Part shown: one piece after another, positions 12,801-23,589 of the stretch | Layout: each line of letters starts with the position of its first letter | Numbering within the stretch: position 1 is the stretch's first letter | Origin: Ulota crispa | Taxonomy: Eukaryota; Streptophyta; Bryopsida; Orthotrichales; Orthotrichaceae | Assembly: GCA_963920765.1 (NCBI GenBank) | Contig: OY987248.1 | Location: 21,796,539-21,860,538 of the forward strand | Length of the DNA stretch: 64,000 bases | Direction: 5' to 3' | Made by a program: the position numbers and the translations under genes | The notes under the pieces: generated by a model | Told to the model about the DNA's origin: nothing | Database searches by the model: none | Seen by the model: only the letters and a program-made list of their open reading frames with translations

Positions 12801-12924
12801 TAAATGATGTATCTAGATGATTAATTTTCTGAAATGACGCAATGTATAGGTGGAGGTCACAGATCTTACAGCAACTCAACTGGCTGTCAAACTTCGCAAA
12901 GCAATTAGATCCAGCAAGAAATGA
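9882..12924 (+). CDS. CCDC113/CCDC96-like ciliary coiled-coil protein
   Basis: Well-supported exons: about 10666-11080, 11335-11488, 11654-11917, 12069-12200, 12312-12455, 12850-12924 (stop 12922). The proposed first exon starts at the ATG at 9882 (MADIPEEADDAACAELDDLA) and stays open to 10148. Its donor is unresolved; phase-compatible GTs lie near 9983 and 10099. The protein is almost all coiled coil: LDELQAECDEAELRIGEIRR, then RFLQQKIKTTQFSIEKLRER, DLSDVLHAVDFDQLAIQKQQ and the C-terminal KPSVLEYLGLKKKVSDMQ. That order matches the DUF4201 domain of the axonemal proteins CCDC113 (CFAP263) and CCDC96 (CFAP184). I cannot tell which paralogue this is. In land plants such genes serve sperm flagella. 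A Stowaway-like MITE sits in the first intron. Confidence 0.7.
10358..10622. mobile_element. Stowaway-like (Tc1/mariner) MITE in intron 1 of the CCDC113-like gene
   Basis: The left end reads CTCCCTTCGTCTCAAAATGA and the right end is the complement of CTCCCTCTGTCCCAAAATGA, the classic plant Stowaway terminus. Both ends are flanked by TA (10356-10357 and 10623-10624). The arms extend into an AAGATCATTTTG/CAAAATGATCTT match. Length is 265 bp with no coding capacity. Confidence 0.88.
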
Positions 12925-13652
12925 TAATGTCAACTCGAAGGAGTTGAATGGCATCTAGAGCGGTACATTTGAAATGTCTCACACTCTTAATAATGTCATC
13001 AGTTTTTATTTAGATTCCTTACAAACAATTTCTATAGTGGAGTGCGTAATTTCTGAAATTTAAAATCACAAAGATTTCTCATGTGTAGCTTATCTTTGAG
13101 CGCAAAATCCAACCCTATTGATAGTCATCTTGTTTGGAGTCATGTTGTACTTGATGTGAGTTTATTACAGCGGTACATTATTAAAGCTTGTAGCACGTGG
13201 TCTTTGGTGAACAATGTAGGATAAACAATGTAGTTGAGACTTGTATTGAGAGGAACTTCCTGGCTTGCTTCATGATGTTTGTGAAATTATGCATTTCAAG
13301 TATACTTATCTTGTTGAAAAAAGACAAAGGAACACTTAAAAACTTATCATGCACATTGAGCACCAATGCGTGAGAAATTTAAACTGATGGAACCCCAGGT
13401 TTGTTTGGTTTGATGTATACTTATTACAGCTGTACAACATAACTACGCAACAACAAATTGATAATTATCGAGATTTCTATTCATCATTTCCACGAAACTC
13501 ATAATTACTGCAGTATAGAAAGTTCAATATGGAACGCTGATTTCAAGTGTTGATGTGAGGTCATCCTCATTCCATCCGGCAAATAGGCCCGGTATACCAA
13601 GCCCGTTCTATTCATAGAAAATAGATTATCACACTTAAATTACATTAAAATT
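12925..13652. other. 3' flank of the CCDC113-like gene, AT-rich
   Basis: AT-rich sequence after the stop codon. No further exon, RNA gene or clear repeat was recognised. Part of the first few hundred bases is presumably 3' UTR. Confidence 0.5.
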
Positions 13653-13849
13653 ATATGATTTGAAGGGCATGAATGTTTTTAGTTTTTGTCCTCTTTACTA
13701 AAAATTTCTTATTTAGGCTTGATTTGGAGAGGTCCAAGTTTTTTGGAAGTTAGCTATCATTTGATATAGTATATCTAAATCATGCAATATTTAAACCAAA
13801 ATTTTATTGCGCTTTCACAACAAAAAAATTCATGCCCTTCAAATCATAT
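13653..13849. mobile_element. Small foldback element, about 197 bp
   Basis: The left arm at 13653 (atatgatttgaagggcatga) is repeated in reverse complement ending at 13849 with essentially no mismatch over about 24 bp. The unit sits 9 bp from the next MITE. Target duplications could not be assigned because the flanks are A/T homopolymers. Confidence 0.65.
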
Positions 13850-13858
13850 TATTTTTTA

Positions 13859-14179
13859 GGGAAAATTTCATGGATACCCTTGATGTTTGCAATATTTTCA
13901 TAGGCACCTCTGCTTTTTTTTAAATTTCACAAATACCCTTGGACCATAATTTTTAGACATTTATTTGAAGTGCTTGTACTTTCCTCATAACAGCTATTGA
14001 AGAAGGGAATGCAATGAAACAAAAAAGAAACAACATGCGCACCAACGAAGTAGGGAAGTGACATGCATAACAAAACAAAACCTTAAAAATACGGTCCAAA
14101 GGTACCTCTAAAATTTCTAAAAATGCAAGGGTATCTATGAAAATATTGCAAACTTCAAGGGTATCCATGAAAATTTCCC
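13859..14179. mobile_element. MITE with 9-bp target duplication, possibly Mutator-like
   Basis: Terminal inverted repeats GGGAAAATTTCATGGATACC (left) and its near-perfect complement (right) continue into a TTTGCAATATTTTCATAG match, giving about 45 bp of TIR. The 9 bases TATTTTTTA occur immediately before (13850-13858) and after (14180-14188), as expected for a Mutator-type insertion. The duplication is AT-rich, so chance agreement is possible. A second copy of the family lies at 24944-25268. Confidence 0.75.
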
Positions 14180-14792
14180 TATTTTTTAATATGATAATAT
14201 ATTTTTAATTAATAGATCAAGCTTGGTATATTTGGCCTGTTTTCCAAGTGTATATAAATATATAGGTTATTCAAGTAATTTTGGAATATGCTAATTTTTG
14301 TGAAGCCAAACTTCTTGTTATAAAGTAGGTAGCTTGAATTGTGTCCCTTCTCAAATAAGTGGTCCATAGGTAGCTTGGGACTGGATATGGGGTGGTTCTT
14401 GAAGAGACCCTCCTCTTTAGCCATAGAAGAAAAGGTGTATTCTATTGCAAGAGCCAATAACACTCCTTGATTTCACCTCATCCGTTTATAAGTTGCAAGG
14501 GAATGGTTTATGGGAGACCTAAAATCACAAATAGGTGTACTACAAAAAAAAATTGAAAATTCATCAACAATTCAAAACATATGAAAAATTGTGTTACTTT
14601 TGGCATCCATTTCTCTTTATTTGAAAATTAGACAAAAGATCTTGTATAAAACACCCATGAAAAGGCAAATCATTCATTAAAGTATCACTTTTTGAACTAC
14701 CTACCTTAACAATTCAAAATTACCTTCACTTAGAGCATCTCTGGCAACCTTGCAATTATCTAGGTCTCTTCAATTCCTCTTTAACTGTCTAA
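14180..14792. other. AT-rich intergenic DNA
   Basis: No gene or defined element was recognised. Short open frames have no family resemblance. Confidence 0.5.
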
Positions 14793-14950
14793 GGGCCCCC
14801 TTCCATGTGGAGTCGGGGGCTAGTCAATCTAATAAAAGATAACCGATAATTGGTCAGATCCGGATCCAGTTTTTCCGGACCTTGATTAGACCGATTATTG
14901 GTCATCTTTCATTAGATTGACCAACCCCAACTCCACATGGAAGGGGGCCC
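14793..14950. mobile_element. Tourist/Harbinger-like MITE, 158 bp
   Basis: Near-perfect terminal repeats GGGCCCCCTTCCATGTGGAG are flanked by TAA on both sides (14790-14792 and 14951-14953). A 3-bp TWA duplication and a GGGCC-type terminus are the PIF/Harbinger signature. The inside is also largely palindromic (aaccgataattggtc against gaccgattattggtc), so a transcript would fold into one long hairpin. Confidence 0.85.
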
Positions 14951-15127
14951 TAAGAGGAGATGACCACTTGTATCCCTAATAAGGCAACTTGCAAAGTTTA
15001 ATGCCAACCGATTACAATTCAAGGAACTTACAAAAGCAATAAAATAAGCTATGATGACAAGAATATAGCTTCTAGAGGGTTCAAAGACCCCTTCAAGAAT
15101 GACTTATTTGAAAGGGAAGGTAAATGT

Positions 15128-15994
15128 ATAGTATCAGTTAGTAATGATAGGTAGAATCTATTTTGGCATTTCAAAGAAGTTTGTATAACAAAAAATGTAA
15201 AGGTCATTTTAACCTCATATTTTTGGTATGTGATTCTCATGCAATTCCAATCAACCATACCATATCTTGGTTACTAAAAATAAAAATCCTATTTTTGTTA
15301 AGTTTTTTTGTGTCAAAATTGATGTTTTACAAGAAAGTTGATTAAAACACATTGGTGATGAATTTTTGAGATTTGATTGCATGGATGTGTAGGAGACATT
15401 CATGCCCACACCTCTCCTCCTAACAAACATCTTCAAAAAGGTCAAAATTCCTTCAATGGAGACTTGAACATTGGTGTAATCATGACCAAATTTAGTAAAA
15501 TAGGTCATTCTTTATGGTAATTAAATTGTGCTATTTGACTCATACATTATGATTAAATCTATACCATGGAACATGATGATGTGTTTATTTAGTCAAAAAC
15601 TAATTAAAAAATGGAGATATTTGTTTTATTAAATTTGGTCATGATCATTGCAACATTCAAACCTCTATTGACAAAATTTTGAACTTTTTGAAGATGTTTG
15701 TTAGAAGAGGTGTGGGCATGAATGTCTCGTACACATCCATGCAATCAAATCTCAAAAATTCATCACCAATGTGTTTTAATCAACTTTCTTGTAAAACCGC
15801 AATTTTGACACAAAGAACTTAACAAAAATAGGATTTTATTTTTAGTAACCAAGATTTGATATGGTTTGATTGGGATTGCATGAGAATCACATACCAAAAA
15901 TATGAGGTTAAAATGACCTCTACATTTATTGTTATACAAACTTCTTTGAAATGCCAAAACAAATTCTACCAATCATTACTAACTGGTATTGTAC
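15128..15994. mobile_element. Long foldback element, about 870 bp
   Basis: Two arms of about 360 bp (roughly 15128-15505 and 15630-15994) are reverse complements at about 90 percent by eye, around a spacer of about 125 bp. Outer ends pair agtatcagttagtaatga with its complement at 15970-15987. Open frames seen on both strands are mirror images of one arm and not genes. The class is unknown and no target duplication was assigned. Confidence 0.75.
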
Positions 15995-16015
15995 AAGCAG
16001 ACACCGCTAGAACTG

Positions 16016-16065
16016 GTTGCTTTTCATCCCGATTTGAGCGGTTGCTTTTCATCCGGATTTGAGCG
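16016..16065. repeat. 25-bp tandem duplication
   Basis: The unit gttgcttttcatcc followed by sgatttgagcg occurs twice back to back, at 16016-16040 and 16041-16065, with one difference (c to g). Confidence 0.85.
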
Positions 16066-17459
16066 GGGCCTGGACACTTGGAGGGTTGCAGGAGATGCTC
16101 TCACACAGTTAGTAGGGTTCCAACTTTCAGTTCAAATGAGCACCATGAGTGACATGTTGTTGACCTGGTAACGAATTGTTGTAGTATTTAAATGGGCATG
16201 TTGCATTGGAATTGATAGAACAGCACAAGAAGTCAATTGCACCATGCAACCGACTATCCTAAACCTACTCTAAAGGTCGTCCCTTAAATGGAAAATCAGT
16301 TGGACTGGAGCAATTCACGAGGAGCCAATTGCAAATACAATTGCACGTGAATGCAGATCGAATACGCACTCTCCATACTACGAGTCCTATTTAACGGTAC
16401 ATGAACAAGAACAACCAATGACTCTAAATCATGTTGCAAGCGTCCCAGCTGCAACGTACAAGGCACACAACTCATGTTTTCAGCCTCCTTTTTCCGGCAA
16501 CTTGGGATCATAGTGTCTTTCCAGTACTCCAGCAAAGCTCTTGGAAGTGTAAAATAAGATGTATTGACACAAAACGTTTCAACGATACACATTCCATAAC
16601 AAATGAAAGGTGTGCAATGTCTTCTATCAGTCTTTACTGCCCAAAGTTCATCTCTGAATACCTGCACATAACCAAATATTGTATTTATTAAAGATTATTA
16701 ATAAAGAGCAACCCAGAATAAACTCAAGCTCAGTTGGCAAGAGCCAACGAAACTATGCAGCGTTTCAATACGATGAGTAAAAAAATCTAGAGCACCAACT
16801 GGTGAAGAAGAATATGAGGGCAAATTAGCAACACAAATCCCGACAAACCTGCAACATGAAATCTGAAGCTAACAAACCTGCGTGGTTTACTCTGACGATG
16901 TCCAAACTCGTCAGGGCCAAGTTCTGCACAAGAAGACAAAGATTGTAAAGATCCATCGAGCTCCTAAAATTAAATTTGAGAAATGCACGTGTTGAGAATA
17001 CAGCATCAGTGTCCCAAGAAGTCAACGGACTTGTTCAAATTTTGCGTTTTCCCCTGATACTGAAAGAAACAGAACCTTCGACGTCCTTCAGTATCCTTTT
17101 TATCAACTTCCACCCACATACATTGACGGAAATTCAAATGTTGAGGCGGCATAATGACCTTGATTGGGAGGCGGTTTCCACAGTCCACTTGGCTTTGAAC
17201 CATTTCTGTGAATACATCAAACAAGATTCCACACATTACAACAAGTAGTTGAGGTAGTCCGACGCAAGTAACCAGGGCTGACAATTAGTATCAGCCCCTC
17301 TGTCATCGAGGAATAAATTCACTATCAATGACAAAAAGTCTATTTGACCTAATTGAAATCACGTGTTCAACAGCATGTAATGAAACATCTGAAGTAATTG
17401 GATCAGGACCTAATTAACCCCCTACATGATTGGTTCAAGGAGCTTGCTCAAAAATAAAA
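16066..17459. other. Downstream region of the MLN51 gene
   Basis: Lies after the proposed MLN51 stop on the minus strand. It may contain 3' UTR or further 3' exons if the GTCAGT within the last exon is used as a donor. None of the minus-strand frames resembles known MLN51 C-termini. Confidence 0.4.
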
Positions 17460-20400
17460 CTATATGATATTCTCAAACATAGCAACTGACCCCGTGGGAC
17501 GGAAGGAGGGCGGCTGTGGGGCTGGCTGGCTGAAATACATTGGTGAAGGTGTGCCCTCCATGGTCATGTAAGGTGTAGCATAACCAGCACCTATTGTGCC
17601 ACCTCCTGCCAGTACTGGTATCCTGTTCAAATTTGAGGCCGCCAGAAGGTCAGTTATAAGAAATTAATCTGTCATCACCAACACTGTGACTATAGATTTT
17701 GGATTTGTAAACCATAGGTTAGTCTAGTTACCTAAAATCAACACATGATGAAGAAAAGAGGTGCGAAGTTGAAATGTACCAAGTTACTTCGGAGTTGGGA
17801 AACCCGTATTGCGGTTGGCCAGAATAATTTGGCATGGCCATGCCCACAGCTGGTAGAGGTATGCCTGCAGGTGGATGACCTCCATATTGAACAGCAACTA
17901 CAAAAACATCACACAGTATTATCACTCAGAACCTACACGTCAAGACTTTGGTTTTCGACCTGATGGTAGTAAGTGACAAAGCGGTGAACACATATGTTAT
18001 GCAAATTCAACAATATATTATACATGCATTCGATGATGATAGTTCACTGATGAGTATAAACCACAATATGAGTTGGAATTGGAAACAACAGTTTAATAGC
18101 CAGATATCCAGATACTAACCAGGTCCAACAGCAGGGATCGAAGGAGCAAACCCTGGTTCCACCTTCTGTACACCATTATTAATTCCGGTCGAAGTGCCTC
18201 CGTGGTAAACAAACGGTCCACCCCTTCCTCCCATCACCTGGGTATTCCCCCCTCTAACTCCTCTACCCCCAGTACTTCTTGACCTAGCAGGTTGCACAGA
18301 CGGCCCTAAATTAGCTGGAGTAGAACCGGCTGAAACGTGAGCAGTTGCGCTAGGACCTTGTGCTTCTTGGGCATGTGCTTGTTGTGACTGAGGCTGCACT
18401 GAAGGCAAAGGAGGAGGTTGTCCTTGACTGCTACTGCTACTGCTTCTGGCAACTGTTGATACTGCAGAGAAAATTTCAACGGACACTCAGGACCGGCTAA
18501 TCATTACTCCAATGACCAGAGTATGGTTCCTAGTTTCTAACCCCTTGGGTGTCTTAGCACTACGGATACCCACACAAAACATGATCACATAATGCTGAAA
18601 AGTAAATAACCCAGAAGAGGGTGCAAAATAATTGCAATCTGACTATACATAAAGGCCGAAATTCACATCGTTTTGGCTGATGTCAGAACGGGATCCAAGT
18701 CCGATGAACAACGAATAGCTACACTTCCATCGCTTCCTATTGATTATTAAGGCAACGATTCTAGGATGTGACTTGGTAATACAGCGATGTAGTAAAACCA
18801 ATAAATATTCATAAAACGCGCTATATTTATTTGATAAGAAATCCACCACCATAAAGTGCTGCTTGCTGATCGATTATGAAAGAACTACACACAGATACAG
18901 TTTTTCAGCTCAAGCCAATATTTTACAGACTATATGCCTCTTAAAGGTCTCACGTATATAAATTCGTATCAACCTTCCAGATTCCACGAGAAAGATAGTT
19001 TGAAAAAATACTTTTATGCCTAATGTATTGAACCCACATATCATGTAGTTGAAGCATGTTCCTCACCTGTCTGAGCTGTAGATGATATGACTGGCTGCTG
19101 GGATTGGGTACTGCTCTGTGTTCCTCCGACTTGCAAACCCCTTCCAAAGCCGCCAGATTTGGCGACAAACACTTGAGATCCTGATTTCATCCCTCGATCT
19201 CTTCCTTTAGTGCTTCGATTGATGTTCGCCTGACTGGACTCCGATCCCTCAACTGGTTTTTGTTGCAAAGCGCTTGAAGGAAAAAAAGGTGGCGACGCAG
19301 AGTTCAGCGAACCAGCACCAACTTTTCGAGGAGGAGCTGCGTACTCATGCTTTAAGCTTGCATCCTGTCCCTCCATATTGTTGCTCACGGCACGGTCTTG
19401 GGTTCCTTTGGCTGTTAAAGAACCTGACTCTTGTTGGATTCTGCTGTGCTCGCCTCCTTCGCTTCTTGAGGGGCCACCCTTTCCACGCCCTCGCCTACCA
19501 CGATTTAGGTTTAACTCCTCTGAATCACTGGCAAGCTTACCTACCCATCCTCTGTGTCGATCCCCATTGATACGTCCTCTGCCTCGACTTCTACCCCTTC
19601 CACCTCTGAAAGATCCCTCGTCCCTAAAACTATCATCCCGCAGATTGAGTTCTTCAAATAAATCATGTACCCAGGGCTTCTCATCCTTGGCTTCCCAGAG
19701 TTTCCTGCTGCCTCCCACGCCCCGCCTGCATATTTCATCCGATTAGGCATTCCCTCAAACAGAGGAAAATGTGCACAATGCAATACCAATACTGCAGGCG
19801 ACGAAAAATTCCCCTACAATAGAGTTACTCGAATAGCCACCACGAAAAATATCCGTCAAAACCCTTGTTATCCCACTATTCGTCTGCAGACAAGAAATCA
19901 CAGCTACCTACATTTCATCGACCCGGTCTTTTCCATAAAAAAAACTGAAGCTGGAAACTTGTGCATTAAACTTTCCTTACATCGTCTAGCCATGCTATAG
20001 TTTTGAGATCAATGTATAAGGGAAGAGGCGACTCGCAGATAACTCCAAATAGCGAATCACACATAGCCAGAATACAGAGGATTATTCTGTTGATGCCTAT
20101 GATTTAAATGCAGTCCATGCAGACAAGAATAAGAGGTGCTAGCGTCAGGCACGACTCTGGCGGAATAAGATATCCCACCCTTAGAAAATGCAATTTATAC
20201 ACTCTGGTACCGAAAACTTTATGATTTTGAATTGGCGAATTGCTGCTCAGATTGGTTCTGAACTGACTTGGTACTCTCGTGAGTTAATGTTCAGCAATAA
20301 CAATGAAAAGAGAGACATCGAGAATAACCAGGTTATAGTGCTTGCTTCAATCTAAAATTTACCTGGGACGAGCTCCCGCGACTCCGCGAAAACGATCGTC

Positions 20401-20871
20401 GTGCATGTAGAACGCCCCTGCGGTAGGAACAACGAAAGGCTCTGCCTCTTTCTTTTCCTCGTCCTGGCCCTCGACGCCGTCGATGGCGTCTGCGGCAGCA
20501 ATGCCTTGCGGACCATCCTCGGGGTCGGCACTCTTCCGGCTACCGTCTTCCTGATGCAAACCCTCGTGGTCGTCCTCTTCGTCACTGACTAAGCGGCGAC
20601 GTCGCGGCAAGGCGGCACCGGCCTCTTCCTCGCCATCAGGGGGCGTGCCTTCACCGTCGACCTCGTCGTCGGAGAAAGAATGGGGCGAGGGGTCGTCGTC
20701 GTCGTCGTCGTCATCATCGTCATCATCGGCGGAGGAAACGGCGTCCAGCGGCGCCTCGCGTTCTTCGTCATCACTAGCTTGGCGGCGCCGCAAGGCCAGA
20801 GCGGACGTGCCATCGCTGTCGCTGTCGTACTCGCCCTCCTCTAAGCCAGACTCGGAGAGCGCAGTGGCCAT
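17460..20871 (-). CDS. MLN51: MLN51/CASC3 (Barentsz) exon junction complex protein, 5 exons
   Basis: Exons: 20871-20363, 19725-19067, 18461-18120, 17897-17780, 17622-17460. They total 1791 nt, giving 596 residues. The N-terminus is acidic with a 12-Asp run at residues 49-60. The Btz domain (about 146-200) reads FVVPTAGAFYMHDDRF, then RKLWEAKDEKPWVHDLFEEL after the intron. This domain binds eIF4AIII in the exon junction complex and stabilises it on spliced mRNA. The middle is RG-rich (GGRGRSRGRGR) with Gln/Ser/Pro-rich disorder. The C-terminal exons carry the plant-conserved block PQYGFPNSEVTW joined to IPVLAGGG, which fixed the exon 4 donor (TG|GTACAT). The stop at 17460 is the simplest end; the extreme C-terminus is least certain. 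Confidence 0.88.
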
Positions 20872-21624
20872 GAGGAGGCCCACGAGGAGGCACACTAGGC
20901 AACAGGAGGGGCAACAGCAAAGGTGAGGATGATAAAGGCAGAATAAAGGAGAACCACGTGAGAGAGCAGGAGCGGAACGAGAAGGAGCAAGGAGTGAGAG
21001 CGCGGTCGCATTACAAACGAAGGGCAGACCAGGAAACGAAGAAGTGACAAGACGGCGAACACAACGACGACGACGATGGAAAAAGATAGTAAATGATCCG
21101 GGGTGAAGAAGACAAAAAAAAAAATCCTAACTTACTGAGGGTGAGGCGAAGAACAACAACAACAACATCGGAGTCAGCAGAAACATAACATCGACAGAAA
21201 GACCGACATAGAAGGGGAGAGAGGACCGAGGAACCGGAATGATGGCGCTTGGGGTACCGTAGGAGGCTTCAGAGCTAGAGAGAGAAAGAGGAATGCACTG
21301 TACGGACTCTTTTAGGGTTTAGAGTTTGGGGAGACGGGATGGAAAGAAACTGAACAAGACGAAGGAAAAGGTAAAAGCATGTGTAGGACCTGGAAGAACT
21401 GACCGCTAGTTCAATGCTAGTTGATTGAAATGAGAAAAAATCGTCTGCAATTTGTAAACTTTGGCTAAAAATCGGTGAAAAATTTTTAAAAGAATTATTT
21501 GTAGTATGAAATATAGAAAATAACTGCAAGAGCTCCTTGGTAAACCGGTTCAATATAGGAATGGAAGGAAATCTACCAAAAAATCTCAAATATTTCCCGG
21601 ACCCTTGTAGGACGTTGGAAAGAG
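20872..21624 (-). promoter_or_regulatory. 5' leader and promoter of MLN51, with a telobox-like motif
   Basis: GC-rich, purine-rich on the + strand (pyrimidine-rich on the transcribed strand), then AT-rich from about 21420. TTTAGGGTTT at 21311-21320 is the complement of the plant telobox AAACCCTAAA, about 440 bp upstream of the start codon. The transcription start was not determined. Confidence 0.45.
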
Positions 21625-21628
21625 TTAA

Positions 21629-21854
21629 CCCTTAAAGGACCATAGGGCATAGTATATACGATGCTGTATAATTGGTATTTGCTACTAGTAAGAAGTTTAA
21701 ATTTGAGATCTCAAATAGATCACTAGAACTGCTTTGATCTATTCTCCAACTTCTTTGTTGATCTCAAATGCAGTAAAGGTGTAAATCTATTCTAAATACA
21801 AGAAAAACACCTCGTATTCTACTAGTTGCAGCGGCACGCCGTGTCCATTAGGGG
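21629..21854 (+). mobile_element. TTAA element, class S (copy 1)
   Basis: 226 bp flanked by TTAA at 21625-21628 and 21855-21858. Left end CCCTTAAAGGACCATAGGGC; the right end is the complement of CCCCTAATGGACACGG. Internal hallmark of the class: ttctccaacttctttgttga (about 21750). Non-coding. Other S copies lie at 22954, 24703, 27577 (reverse) and 59670. Confidence 0.85.
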
Positions 21855-22007
21855 TTAAACCCAGTTACGTTGCCGAAGTGAATTAAAAATATTAAAAAAA
21901 CTTATCAATGATAGCTACCAAATGAAATGGCAATTCTAGCGATTGTTTGTACAAAAGTACTTTAGGAACGGTTTTCTACATCACAAATCACCACTTATTT
22001 TACTAAC

Positions 22008-22949
22008 CCTTAACTCGTATAAGACCATAGTTCCTGCGGAGGACAAATGGGATTTTGGGCATGTACTTATGGCTAACCTACTTTGTGCAATTTTTTGAAA
22101 CTTTCATGGAAGATGGGAAATTCAAAGAGCTACGCGAGCTTCTAATTTCTTCTTCATTATGACATTTGACAAAGAAGTTATGCAAGAATTTATGAAAATT
22201 TGGGGAGGATTGCCCGTTTGGGCACCTCAAAAAATTTTATAAAAATTCACATTCATTTAAATAAAAATTTGAAATGGGTTCTTTAGATTATTTTGTACAT
22301 GAGAAGCTTTGACTTGTTAAATTTCAAGCAATGAGATGAAAGCTATGAGGGGTTTTTGTTTGCAGGTAATTATGGATTCTCTACTCTAAAATAAACTTTG
22401 AAGTCCTTTATTTTACTCAATTTTCAATACTTTGGAAAAGTAACTAAACCAAAGGAAGTAGATTGTTTATTACAACATTATCACCATTAGGATTTGCATT
22501 ATTCATTTTAGTAGTTAGATTCTTATCAATACAGTGTTTTGACTCATTCTCTACTTCTTTTTACTTAACACTTTTTTCCCATGTGTTGTGTTGTTCCAAT
22601 TGATTTGAAAATTCTCCCACGTATACCTAACTTGATCTCCTACATGGTATATTAAAAGTACAACTTTGGGTAGAGCAATTTTTTTCATGTAAGAGTGGTC
22701 AAAAGCTTTTGAAATTTACAGATAGCAGGGGAAAAAAACTTTTCCCTTCACTTCAAACGTAAATATCTCCTGGCTCTTCTCCATCTAGAATGACCTAATT
22801 TTTTCTTGTGAGTACCTCTTCTAGTCTAAGGGCAAGCTCCTATGATTGGATTTCAAAAAAAAAAAAAAAAAACCCCTACCTTCTTACTCATCCCCTAGGA
22901 GTGGCAATTTTCAATGATTTTGGCAAAAAAAGGCTTGGTTCTTTAGGTG
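22008..22949 (+). mobile_element. TTAA element, class L (copy 1), decayed left end
   Basis: About 940 bp. The left end is mutated (ctaaccctta), but the subterminal block ggacaaatgggattttgggc matches the L copy at 48664. The right end, ggttctttaggtgttat, runs into the next S element at a mutated junction TTAT. Only short, unrelated open frames. Confidence 0.75.
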
Positions 22950-22953
22950 TTAT

Positions 22954-23179
22954 CCCTTAAATGACCATAGGACAAAGTATATATGATGTTGTAAAATTGG
23001 CATTTGCTACCAATAAGACGTTTTGATTTGGGATATCCAATATCTCACCAAAATTGCTTTGATTTATTCTCCAACTTCTTTGTTGATCTCAAATGTAGTA
23101 GAGGTGTGAATCTCTTCCAAATTCAAGAAAAACACCTTGTATTGTACTAGACGCTAGGGCACGCTCAAACATTTAGGGG
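22954..23179 (+). mobile_element. TTAA element, class S (copy 2)
   Basis: 226 bp, the same length as the copy at 21629 and with the same internal block. It abuts an L element on the left and shares the intact TTAA at 23180-23183 with the M element on the right. Confidence 0.85.
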
Positions 23180-23183
23180 TTAA

Positions 23184-23585
23184 CCCCTAAACGACCACGG
23201 GGAACCATAGATTCTTGGCCGTATCATAATTCTACGATGACTCAAATCTGGGTTTTGTTCATTTCTTGGCGCGGATTGTGAATCTTAGTGGCTAAACAAG
23301 ATCGCTTGCTCCTAGCGCTCCGGCACCGTGTTCATTTCGGGAATCCACCACAGGGTTTTGTAAGTTGCAGATATGCTCCAGCTACGTATTTGTAGCCCAA
23401 CTCTAGTACAAACGCTTTGCAAAGTCAGAAAAACAATCATAGATACATGCCAAACATTGCAAAAGGTGGAGAAGAACAGCAATACACAGCCCTCAAAAAT
23501 CCAAGCGAAACCCAAAACAACAACACCTTTGAAGACAAGAAAACACCATATTTTGGCCACAACGGCACGCTGTGTTGTTTAGGAG
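23184..23585 (+). mobile_element. TTAA element, class M, 402 bp
   Basis: Bounded by TTAA at 23180-23183 and 23586-23589. Ends CCCCTAAACGACCACGG and the complement of CTCCTAAACAACACAGC. The interior is unlike the S and L classes, and this is the only M copy in the window. Open frames on both strands at 23312-23582 look coincidental. Confidence 0.75.
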
Positions 23586-23589
23586 TTAA

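Noticed and set aside
18044-18090. CTGATGAG followed by GGAAAC, a possible hammerhead core
   Set aside because: No stem can form between the two core boxes.
23312-23582. Open frames on both strands inside the M element
   Set aside because: They are short, mirror each other and show no transposase or other domain.
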